This document shows positions 45,604 through 55,784 of a stretch of 64,000 bases of DNA, in pieces. A program made the position numbers and the translations under genes. The stretch lies in assembly GCA_033807695.1 (NCBI GenBank), contig CM066300.1, positions 1,178,001 to 1,242,000 of the forward strand, in the 5' to 3' direction. A model generated the notes under the pieces. The model saw only the letters and a list, made by a program, of their open reading frames with translations, was not told the origin of the DNA and searched no databases. Numbering within the stretch: the first letter of the stretch is position 1; the number at the start of each line of letters is the position of its first letter. This DNA comes from Daedaleopsis sinensis. Taxonomy: Eukaryota > Basidiomycota > Agaricomycetes > Polyporales > Polyporaceae.

Positions 45604-46852
45604 TTAGTGGAAGCGGCAGGCCATGCTCATTTGAGCTATTTTCCGGATCTCCCCCTCGGTCAGGCCAAGACCCAGGGGAGGCTGTGCCATGAGCAGCGCA
45701 TACTCGCCTAAGAGTGAGTTGCGGAAGGGCAGGATGTCGTCCGTCTGCGGGCGAAGCGGGCGCGTGTGAATATGAGAGCGGTGTGTGTATCATACATGGA
45801 GCGACTCACGCATATTGCGATCGGGTGGTCGTGGCCGATGTAGTAGCGGATGTGGTGCGCGTCCAGCGTGGGGACGGTCTTGCATAGGAGGTTCGAGGAG
45901 AGGCAGATCTCGATGCACATCTCGTCCGTGTGTACGACCTTCTTGGCTGCGTCGTCGAGGAAGGTCGCGTGTCCGAGCCGGTCGGGCTTGAAAGACAGGA
46001 GCTGCAGTGTCTCCTGCGCGGGGTTGTCCCGAGTCTGGGGTGTACAGGATTAGCATCGCATCATACTAGGACGCTGGACGAGCTACCTCGGCGATGTGAA
46101 GGGTCACACCCAGCCCAGCTTCTTTTGCGGCGCGGAAATGCTGCTCGAACTCGCCCATGTCCCCGGCCTGGCGTAGTACGTCATGCAAGGACTTCAGCTT
46201 CGCGAACGTAACGACGACATAGAAGGATCGTCCGCACCTTGGGATCACCGCAGAGGTCCACGCCGACGACACGCCTGCCGGCCTTGCGCAGGCTGGTAGC
46301 GCACTCGATGCACTCCGCGGCAACCCGAGAGTCCATCCTCCGGTCGAGACTGACGATCATTGCGGCGCGTTCTGAGGGGTACTTCTCGACCTCGTCCAGG
46401 ACGGCCTCGAGGTACTGCCTACGAGACATGGCAGGAGTCTCGCGGGGGGTGGACCGGAGCTCTAGGTAAGCGGCCTGTGGATATCCATCCGCGTCGGAAA
46501 GGAAATGCTCTAGGACGCTGCGCGTCGCTCGACGGAGTGCGGCGGGGTGGCTGGTGAGGGCATAGATGGCCGGGAAGAGGTCGAAAAAGTCGGCGATCTT
46601 GGCGAGGACGACGCCGTTCTGCAGCTTCTCGATGCTGGCGCGGACTGCGTCGGAAGGGGAGGGGCCGGGCTGGCCGTCGGGGGCGGATGAGCTTTGGTAC
46701 TCGCTCGCGAGCTCTCGTAGTACGGGAAAGGGGATGCACCCGTTGAGGTGCGCGTGTAGCTCTGCCTTTGGGAGCGTCTGCAGAAATTCAACTTGGGTAG
46801 CGGTTAAACTATGAAGAGCTTCCGCAGAGTATCCAGAAATTTCATGCGACAT
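45604..46852 (-). CDS. ADAL: Adenosine deaminase-like protein (ADAL / N6-methyl-AMP deaminase type), 353 aa
   Basis: Exons are 46852-46238, 46167-46087, 46034-45810 and 45744-45604; all junctions are phase 0 and sum to 354 codons. The metal-binding HxH is in LPKAELHAHLNGCIPF. The chain continues through FFDLFPAIYALT, YLELRSTPRETPAM and VVGVDLCGDPK, then LGVTLHIAE (third His), DRLGHATFLDD, CLSSNLLCKTV and HDHPIAICTDDILPF (catalytic Asp pair). The HLNGCI variant rather than HLDG points to the ADAL branch of the family, whose studied members deaminate N6-substituted AMP. No signal peptide. It is divergent from the GPALPP gene (447 bp). Confidence 0.9.
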
Positions 46853-47299
46853 TGCAGTGGCTGTCGTTGCGGTCCAGGATATGGATATGTTGGTAGGTGT
46901 TGCAACTTGGTACTAGTAGGAGTCCGGGAAATGCAAAGTTATTACTGCCTGTATTTCGCAGTGGCTGTATGGTACGTCACGGTACTATTTGAGTACGAAC
47001 TGGTGGTGAGGGCCGTACCTAAAGCAAAGAGACTGGAGAAATCTGACTGCCAGCAGTGCCAGTGAGTACTAATGAGTAGGGACAACTTCTTTGCATGACT
47101 CGAACTTACACTCGAACAGTGACTAGCGATCCGGAAGTGATGGCGGACTGCAACCTACTGCAACACTTCTTCTCGGACTCGTCGGAGGCGATGCTCCGGA
47201 TAGACCGGTCCGGGGATGAGTGGCAGCGCCAGGTTTGAACTGACCCACTCCACTGGTCTAACCACCGCCGTGCTCTCCCACTTGGCTAGCTTCTCAACC
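46853..47299. other. Divergent promoter region ADAL / GPALPP gene, 447 bp
   Basis: No gene could be supported. An upstream in-frame ATG of the GPALPP frame at 47216 would add 28 residues; the ATG at 47300 is used instead because it begins the conserved MIGPDIP motif. Confidence 0.45.
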
Positions 47300-48494
47300 A
47301 TGATTGGTCCAGATATTCCAACCCGTTCCTTTGCTCAGTCTTCATCGTCAAACAGAGAAGAAGATTCTGATACTGAACAAGGTCCTGCTCCGATTGGTCC
47401 CCAAATCCCATCTGCTCTGGTTACGAAAGCTTCTACGACACCTCCGCCCTATCCACCGCCAGATGAAGATGAAGACGACGACGACGACTATGCTCCCGCA
47501 CTTCCGCCGGAACTCGTTGCTGCTCGTGCATCTTCATCTGCGAAAAGGGTACTCGGACCAGCTTTACCTTCTGCTGCAACCGCCACACACTACGACGACG
47601 ACGACGACGACGACGATGTTGGACCTCGTCCTCTACCACAAGGGTATATCATTGAGGAGAAGGACGGCGTGCAGGAGTTCTTGGAGAGGGAAGAACGGCG
47701 GAGAAAGCAGCTCGAGGTACGTTTCCCTAGCGTGATTTGGATATTCAGCTCTGCATTGTATACCCCATCCCTTTGGATACAATCTATGAAATACATCTGT
47801 GTGCTGGACATGGCTGACTTCTGGAGTAGGACGCATCGAAACCTCAAGCTCTGAAGCGAGAAGAGTGGATGCTTGTTCCTCCATCATCGTCAGACCTTTT
47901 GAGTTGTGCGTGACCAATTCGACACGAAGCTGAGGGAGGAGGGCTCACATCGATTGCAGCTATTGACCCGACGAAGATGAACCGTCCGCGGCAGTTCGCG
48001 CGGACGGCCCAACCTTCTCGCAATACGGACACATCTCTATGGACGGAGACCCCGGCAGAAAGACAGCAACGCATAGCGGATGAAGTAGCAGGGAAGCGGA
48101 AACGCGCTACGGACACTACCCCAGCGGATGAATCAGAGGACGCTCGGAAACGCAGAAGATATGAAGAGGAAGTGAGGAGAGGTGTTGAGGATCACACGGT
48201 ACGTCGCATGCGACAAGCATTCCTCATACATTCGTTTTGTTGCTCAAGTCGGCTCGAACTGCGCTGTAGAAAAAGGTCCGCGGTGCTGCGTTGTTGAAGC
48301 AGCACGAACGCACATCATCTACGAAAGATGCAGATAAGGCCGACGAGGACGAACCTCCAGCATTCTGGGACCACGGTCGTGATATGGCGGTCGGAGGGAG
48401 GCTCCTGGATGACAAGACGCGAAACAAGTTCATTCAGGAAGCAAGAGGGCTGGGTGATAGGTTCGGATCTGGCAAGAGCGGCGGTTTCTTGTAA
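47300..48494 (+). CDS. GPALPP1: GPALPP-motif / DUF3752 protein, 318 aa
   Basis: Exons are 47300-47716, 47830-47905, 47960-48198 and 48270-48494, summing to 319 codons. The N-terminus repeats the GPxxP motif: MIGPDIP, PIGPQIP, YAPALPPELV, VLGPALP and VGPRPLPQGY, with acidic runs between them (DEDEDDDDDY and eight Asp residues). KREEWMLVPPSS follows. The C-terminal DUF3752 region (PF12572) contains KMNRPRQFAR, SLWTETPAERQQRIADEVAG, FWDHGRDMAVGGRLLDDKTR and the typical ending GLGDRFGSGKSGGFL. The family is eukaryote-wide and poorly characterised; it is probably nuclear. Identical GACGAC repeats encode the acidic runs. Confidence 0.92.
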
Positions 48495-48922
48495 ATGTGA
48501 CTAGGCCAGAACGATTCGGCATTGTCTCCTCTAGGGACTACGCAGAGGATGTATGTACATGATGAATGCGAGTCGGGGAGGACGGTTCTGTCCAACGTTC
48601 CGGCATGTGTCGGGTATGTACTTTCACCCCCACCCGGTCCATAGTACTATATGTGCTTCAAGCTTCCAGCGTACTTGCTACTTGTGTAGCATGATAGTTG
48701 TCAATGTCCATTGTCGGAGACTAAGAAAGCGGGAGAACCGGACAAGCCGACGGCCCCCGACGGGCGCGCGTACTAACAGGCGGAAACATGTGGACCGGAC
48801 CGGGCAATGCGGGGTAGCCGGCGATGAGTTAATAGCCTCCCGCCTTCCCCGCGTCGACGACCCTCTCCCCGACCATCACATCCTCTACTTCTTCTTGACC
48901 AGACTTCCCCGAATCTATCGCT
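48495..48922. other. Intergenic region, 428 bp
   Basis: It holds the 3' flank of the GPALPP gene and the promoter of the dehydrogenase, with CT-rich sequence at about 48840-48905. No gene is seen. Confidence 0.45.
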
Positions 48923-50336
48923 ATGGCCGACCGTCTCGCTCAAGTTGCTGGTCACCTTTCCGGCTCACACCCTCGTGGCCTTCTTGCGGGCGAAGTCGCC
49001 ATCATTACCGGTATGTTTTGACCCCTTTGTCATCGCCCGCGTCAGATGCATTCCTGCTTGAACTTTTGCGCTCGCAACTCGTAAGAGACTCATTGACGTC
49101 GCGTTTGTTTCATCCAGGTGCCGCTCAGGTGTGCTTGACGTGTCGCTCGGAGTTGCCAGACTTCCGGAACATACAGTGCTGACTGTGTACCTATCACCAC
49201 AGGGTATTGGTCGCAGTTGCGCATTGCTGTTTGCGAAGGAGGGTGCCAAGGTTGTCGTCACTGAGTGCGTCTTCTTAAATACTTTCTCAGCCTCGTCTTC
49301 CCAACGATTGTCTGACATCTACTGGCATACATTATCATTATCTTTCACGTGATATTGCGTCTGTAGTCTTGACGAGAAGAAGGCACAACTTGTCGTCGAC
49401 GAGATCAAGGGCGCGGGCGGCGACGCCCTCGCGGTCGGCGGAGATGTTTCTGCAGAAGACTTCCCGGAAAAGGTCATTACTGCGACAATCAAGTACGTAC
49501 CCCTACCTCGCCGGCACTTGCTCTTGGGTGTATCTCCGGAACGTTCTGACCGCGTTCTGCGAGCGCAGCAAGTACGGCAAGATCAACCACATCGTAAACA
49601 ACGCCGGCTTCACGTACGACCGCATGCTGCACACGACGCCCGATGACGCGTGGGACATCATCATCAAGGTGCATGTCCGCGCGCCCTTCAGGCTCGTCCG
49701 TGCCGCCGCGCCTTATATGCGTATCAAGGTCCGCTCTCTCGCGCATGTGGTTGTGTGGGCGTGTTTCTGACGGAGGCGACGCCACTGACACTATAGGGCA
49801 ACACCGAGAACCGTTCCGTGGTCAACGTCTCTTCCACCTCTGGCCTCCACGGGAACGTCGGCCAGGCAAACTACGCCGCCGCTAAGGCTGCCGTCATCGG
49901 TCTGACGAAGACCATCTGCAAGGAATGGGGTCCGTTCGGCGTCCGTGCGAACACTGTTGCGTTCGGGCTCGTGCAGACACGGTACGTCGTCCCCATCCCT
50001 CCTCAGGGGGTCCCTGATTCCGTCTTGTCTGACATTCCGTGGACGTCCAGGTTGACCGCGGCAAAGGAGGCCGGTGCGTCGATTGAGATCGACGGCAAGA
50101 AGGTGGCCCTTGGTATCCCCGGCGCGGGCAAGGTGACCAACGCCTTCGCGACGATTCCTCTCGGCCGGGGCGCGACCCCCGACGAGGCTGCCGGCGGTGT
50201 TCTCTTGTGAGTTCTTCCGCCTTTCATGGAATGCTTCCATTCTCATAAGGCTGCATGGGCTTTCAGCTTGGTCTCGCCGCTCGCCTCGTTCGTCTCGGGA
50301 CACACTCTCGAGGTCACCGGTGGTGCAGGTATCTGA
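48923..50336 (+). CDS. Short-chain dehydrogenase/reductase (FabG-like), 285 aa
   Basis: Exons are 48923-49010, 49118-49128, 49203-49264, 49367-49492, 49569-49728, 49797-49981, 50051-50206 and 50267-50336, summing to 286 codons. It is an NAD(P)-dependent oxidoreductase of the classical SDR type. Visible motifs are the cofactor loop VAIITGAAQGIGRSCALLFA, NNAG in INHIVNNAGFTYDRML, the active-site Ser in SVVNVSSTSGLHG, the YxxxK pair in NYAAAK, and GPFGVRANTVAFG. The end is SGHTLEVTGGAGI. The fold is closest to 3-oxoacyl-ACP reductase-like SDRs; the substrate is unknown. The 11-nt exon at 49118-49128 completes the glycine-rich loop and is therefore well supported. An approximately 35-residue insert (AKEAGASIEIDGKKVALG region) sits in the substrate-binding loop. 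Confidence 0.9.
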
Positions 50337-53300
50337 GCGTCCGGCGCGGTATAGCTTCCACTTTTCAGGATCAGGATGGTGCCGCATCATGTGTACACGT
50401 AGGGTCTGTGCAAATAAATGCTGTTCCTGTTACGGTGTGCCCTGTGTTCTCGGACCAGTTGGTCTGCACGCGCAGTCCATCACCGTTCACCATCACCAGA
50501 AGAAGATCACAGAGCAGCCTGAGCCACCGACGCCGGTATACCCGGTGTGGACACGGACCTTGCTCTTCGGTGACAGATGCGAGAGCTGCAGACAACGCGA
50601 AGTGTTGCCCAAGGCCCGTCAGATGCAGAATGTTGGGATCAGAATATTTGCCGTGGCAGTTCTGGTTCTAGCGGACGTGAGCTACCGGCGCGGTCGGGGA
50701 GGCACCCTACACCCGCTGCGAGCTGCGCCGGTGAAGATATATTTGCATGACTTGACACTGTGAGATGCTGCTTTCGGACCATGTCTATGGCCGTTGTAGG
50801 TCCGAGGTGGGTCTCTTTTGATATCCGTCCAGTACGACATACGGACCGAGGTACCTTTCCGCGGATTCCGGAAGACGCAGTCGAAAACGAATGCTGCACC
50901 AGTGCAGCCGTGGGTACGTACCTGATCTAGACTCTGGGAACTTACTGAAGTCTGGTGCATAGAAGTCCATGACATGACTGAGTTCCAACTATATTGTCAG
51001 TAAGTCACATAGCGGGATACCGCGCGTGCACAAAGAAGGATGGCTTCTCGAACCTGCACGACTGCGCATGCCGAGTCGGTAGCCACCTGTAGCCACACAG
51101 CACCTTCAAGTTGTTCTTATGTGACGTGACACGTCTGCATGCACATGGCTCGGCAGAAGATGCAGGTGGGCAGTCTCAGTCTCGGTCTGGATCTCGGCCG
51201 GAAGCTCCTGTGCCACTGTGTGCGCGTGTGATTGCGAACCAAGCCTAAGCTCTTCTCTCTTCGATTCCAACGGTCGACGTGAATTATAACCTACTTACTG
51301 CCCGTGAACTCGAGCCTGGGCTGCCGCTGGCTCGGAAGCACAGAATGGCTCGTCGACTTTGTCACTGTGAAGAGATAGTGAGCGTCCGGTACCGTGGAGT
51401 CACGAATCATTGGAGCATCATTAGCTATGAACCGTACGTCCGACGTCTACGGTCTGTCTGGTCGTGGCAAACGGTCGTTGATAGACCTTGCAATTAATAC
51501 GATGCCACTGGCTAGTTCACGCGAGCCGGTAATAGAGAAGAAGGGTGACCACGACCTTTGAAATTTTGAAACGTTGAAACGTTGAACCTCTTGAAGTCTG
51601 AGCCGCGCGCGACCCTAGTAATGCGTGACACGTAGGCTCGTCCGGATGGCGGACGCATCCGCGGTACTTACGTCTGTAGTCCTCTTCTGATTCACTTATT
51701 GGAGTGGAACTGGCGCGAGTTTGGGTAATGCGGCGCTCGCTCGTGCCTGCTCGGGCCGGGGTACGACTTAGCATAGCACTGACAGCAGAGCATCGGGTAA
51801 ACGCGGCGTGCACTGTGTGCATGGCCAAATTCCGGGACCCCTGACAGCGACGTGGAATTCCAATGACAGTCATAGTCGCCAAGTGCATTTCTTGCACATG
51901 TCTAACTGCGGTATATCATCTTTGTCTGAGTGTTTTCAGACCACGTGTAGTCGTACGCGAATTGTACAGAGTGAAAGGCTTTTGGAATTCATCAGAAATT
52001 ATAACTTTCAGGTCAGATGATGTGTGGCAAAGACATTTCGTAGAACGAGACACAAAACATGTCATGCATGGGGAGAAATCGCCCTGACATTACCGTGACA
52101 TATTAGATTCCCGAACGCATGTCATCCTTGCGAAATTCACTTGGCGACCATAACTGTCAATGATATTCCACGTCTCTGTCAGGGGTCCCGGAATCTGGCC
52201 ATGCACGCCGTGGTGCCTGTTCGGCTACGACTGTTGCTGGTGGTCCGTAGAAAGTAGCATCCGACTCGGCTAGCTGAGTATCGGGACCTGGGCTCCTTCA
52301 ATTGCAAGCCTCAAGCTTGAAGGGGAACCTGAACACACATTCGAGTTCGTGACAGTCGGTCGCCGGTCGCCTCATAAACATGCCACAGATATGCTGAGCC
52401 TGGCTTCAAACTGAAACTGCGACTCCAGAGCCGACCCTCGCGTACTTATACTGAACGCTAAGGACATTAAACCATTCATCGACAACCGCACCTCATGGAC
52501 GCTCATATACGATGGCGGTGCCGACCGTACTTAAGTACCTGAGTTACCATCAATTGCAAGCCCCCGCTCCGCTCGCTGGCCACGGAGCTTGCCTGGCAGG
52601 GTCGCGGTGACGAAGCGACAGCGTTGCATTTAATGTTATCAATGCGCCACAGAGGCACGGTTGCACTTCACATGTTGAGAGAGGCGAGAGAGAAAGAGTC
52701 AGATGGAATGGAATTGGTCCGGGTCTGGTATGGGAGAAACGGGCGGATGGAGCGGGTGGTAGCGAGACCTGAGCGAGACACTGACGGGGCAGGCGGGGCA
52801 TCATAGCAAACACGAGCGTCGAGAACAAGTGCAAACGGGCGTGGGCCGCCCGCATAATAATATGTAGACAGGGGATGGGGGACGGGAGCATGGGCATGAA
52901 CGTGAACGTGAACGGGGTCAGGGGTTCCGGTACGTAGGTGCAGGTGTAGGGTACTGATGTGTCGTGAGCGGCGGAGACGGGAGACGGAGGGCGGCGGGCA
53001 TTAGACGAAAGCAACAACAGGAACAGAAACAGGGACGATAGTAGCAGAAACAGAAGGCGAATACGACAAGGGCTACAACGGTGATGTGGTGGTGGCGCAG
53101 GCAAGTAGAGTACGAATATCATGCAGATATGATGGGGAGAGCGGGTAGCTGAGCCGAGTGCAGTAAGTAGTGCGATCGGTGGCGGGGGGTGATGCGGGAA
53201 TGGACGAGAGCGGTCATGTCTGGAACTGGTCGAGGACCCGTTGCCGAGCGATAGGACGGTAGAAATAATAAGAGAAAGGGCGCTTGGGGTCCCCCGGGGG

Positions 53301-54077
53301 CTTCGGATGCGAACGGTTGGCGCGCGCGTTGAGTATATAACCAGGTCGGTGGGTCGCTGCAGGTCGCTGCCTTCGCGGGTGCCCTGCCCTCCCTAGGTCG
53401 CCTCGGCACCGATAGGTGGGATGCTGGGATGCTGTGTCGGATGGATTTGGCGCGGCCGTCCGTATGGACGTCAAAAGGGACGGGTGCGCCGTAGGATCAC
53501 AACATTATTTCGCGAATCTGAGTATATGGCATTGCGGAATGGGCGTATGTCAGCATCGGAAAATCAAGGGGAAAACGGCGCAGACGTTGGGGGAAGACCC
53601 GCTCTCCACGCGGGGCGGCGTGGAGGAACGTACATATACGATTCGCGAAGAGGAAGGAAGACTCACATTCTTGCTGATGATGGTACTGCAGGCCATGCGG
53701 GGCCGCGTCCAATTGTGATAGGCACCGGCGAATTTTTGCGTGAGAAGGGCAGAAGTCCACCGGGCAGGAGTCAACCGGATCGGAGGTTTGAGCGGAGACG
53801 CGCGCGCGGGGCAAGACCGGGGAGTTTTGGTCCGACCAGACATGAAGGAAATGATCATGATGAGTTACAGTCTCTTGCGAGAATTAGGCAGAGAGGAAAA
53901 AGGGGAAATGAGGAGGGTGCCGCAGTAAGCGTGAGGGGGTGACATGCATGGATAACTGATGAGAAGACGGATGCAATGTGCAATGGATGTGTCGTGGGGA
54001 GGGAACGCCATTTTAAAGCCACCGATTTACAGTATACATAGATAATGGACCAATAAAAAGATGCGGGTGGGAGGCGA
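50337..54077. other. Gene-poor intergenic region, 3.7 kb, with a MITE
   Basis: Besides the element at 51805-52209 I see no convincing gene. ORFs of 70-190 codons at 50370-50990 and 52550-53950 overlap one another on opposite strands, have low-complexity translations and lack family motifs. A TGAACG-type short repeat occurs near 52898-52915. Promoter elements cannot be assigned. Confidence 0.5.
51805..52209. mobile_element. MITE copy 2 (non-autonomous, long terminal inverted repeats), about 405 bp
   Basis: The left arm (GGCGTGCA, then ATGGCCAAATTCCGGGACCC, CTGACAGCGACGTGGAATTC and CAATGACAGTCATAGTCGCC) matches the reverse complement of the right arm at about 52133-52209 over roughly 75 bp with few mismatches. 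The left end carries an extra 9-bp partial duplication (GTGCACTGT) at about 51808-51816. The interior reads as the reverse complement of the element at 12162-12487, so the two insertions are in opposite orientation. No transposase-like ORF is present. The better-matched arms suggest this copy is younger than copy 1. A clear target-site duplication was not found. Confidence 0.78.
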
Positions 54078-55784
54078 CTAGATCAATGCTGCCGTTTCAA
54101 GGCTGTTTCGGAGGATAATACTGAGAGGGCGCAACCGTAAGCGCTCCATGCGAGTTGAGGCGGAGGCGCGGTTCAAAAGAAGGCAAGAACGTGGAAGGTG
54201 GGGGGTGGCACAAGGAAGGAAACACTCACTCTGCGAAGACGGGCGTCAGCAAGGCTAGTGTAAGACGATAACGAAAGGTGCGCACCTTCTACAGCGGCCA
54301 TGACTACTCGCAGCATGGCGGTGTCCGTTGCAGTCGTTACGCTTGAAGTGAGGCAGTCAATACGGGTCTTCGCCGCAACGGGGACGGACGGATCTCGGCG
54401 AGCAACAGAAGGTGACGACGTACTGGATATAAATCTCCCTCTCCTTCGCGTTGGCCTTCTGCGCCAGCCGTGCGAACCGCTTCTTGAAGTACTCCCTACC
54501 TGCCCTGGCGTCGCCTGCCTCACCATCATAATCCTGAAGGAGGATGGACGATCAACACGAGGCGACAGGGCGACGGGGCGACGGGGCGGAGATGAGAGGC
54601 GGTGCACTTACGGGGAAGAAGTTCTTAATGTCGGAATTCGCAACCTTCTTCTCAAACAAGTCGTTCTTGTTCAGGAATAGGATCTGCGTGGCGGATCAGA
54701 CGCAGCACGGATGGATGAACAGGTGAAAAGAACACTCACGATCGACGTCTGCTTGAACCATTGTGAATGGCATATCGAGTCCCAAATCGTCATCGCATCT
54801 TGCATTTGGTTCTAGCGTCGACCGGGAAAGTCAGCTCCGAGGTGGACGGACAGGAGCGGTGAAGGGCGGCGACTTACGGCGTCCTTGTCCTCGACTAGAC
54901 ACTGGTCGAAACCGCTCAGACTGACCAAGAAGAGAATACTTGTGACGTCTTGGAAACAGTGGATCCACTTGCGTCGCTCGCTCTTCTGACCGCCGACGTC
55001 GACCATGAGCATGTCGTGATCACGGAGATTGAAGACCGTCTCGGTGATACCGATGGTCCGTGCACGGGCGTGAACGATGTCCTGCTCATCGGGGATGTAT
55101 GAGGGCTCGAATAACCGGTCGAGGTGTGCAAAGTAGTAGTTCAAGCTGTTGTGAGCGCGTCGTCAGAGGCGCATACACGATAAGACGAGGGGGAGACGCA
55201 CTTTTCCGGCAGAGCAGCCTCGTTACCACGGGCATATGCGGCCTGGATGTTGGGGTCCTCCCAGAGCTTCTTGAGGATTTCGTGATACTCCGGCGGGTAC
55301 GGCTCGCCGTCCTTGATGTCTGACGCGTCCTCGATCATGGCGACGAGATCCCGGTTCTCGTCGAGCACGTCGAGCTCCATATCTTCCATGGCGTCGATAA
55401 CATACTTGACACCGTGCGTGAGGTTGTTGAAGACAAGTTGGCGGTACGACTCGATCTCTTGTGTTGAGAAGGGGACGCGATGTATGAGGCGCATCTGCTT
55501 GAGGATGGTAGACTTTCCAGAGTCTCCGGAACCGAGGAGCAGAACCTGCGGAGCACAGATGGGGACGTCGAGCGGTCGTCTGAGTGAATGAGAGCAAACG
55601 CACCTTGACCTGCTTAGCAAGCTTGAGCTTTGCCTGAGATGGTGTGAGCGAAGGTCAGCGAGCGAGCACATGTGGCAAGGAGAGGGCGAGGACGGACCTC
55701 CTTGAGGCTCTTCTCAGCTTCTCGATGCATCCTCTTATCCTCCTCGCTGATCTCGACGGCCCCGGAAGACATACAAGCACCCAT
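54078..55784 (-). CDS. Heterotrimeric G-protein alpha subunit, 360 aa, ten exons including a putative 1-nt exon
   Basis: Exons: 55784-55698, 55633-55604, 55545-55202, 55145-54878, 54811-54740, 54683-54612, 54533-54424, 54341-54286, 54230 (one base) and 54120-54078; sum 361 codons. The start MGACMSSG has the Gly2 myristoylation and Cys4 palmitoylation signature. Guanine-nucleotide motifs are LLGSGDSGKSTILKQMRLIH (G1), RARTIGITET (G2), MLMVDVGGQKSERRKWIHCF (G3), LFLNKNDLFEKKV (G4) and VTTATDT (G5). The acidic/helical domain lies between G1 and G2. Exon 8 ends in phase 1 after MAAVE and the last exon starts in phase 2 with IILRNSLETAALI. Only one A at 54230, flanked by CAG and GTGAGT, completes the Asp codon of the conserved C-terminal DII motif. 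It transduces receptor signals, for example pheromone or nutrient sensing. Confidence 0.92.

Noticed and set aside
52550..53942. 190-codon minus ORF and 173-codon plus ORF downstream of G-alpha
   Set aside because: Low-complexity translations (poly-Leu/Phe or Arg/Gly) with no conserved block or consistent introns.
54173..54607. 144-codon minus ORF covering the 3' part of G-alpha in another frame
   Set aside because: It is a shadow; the true frame passes through exons at 54533-54424 and 54341-54286 with known G-alpha motifs.
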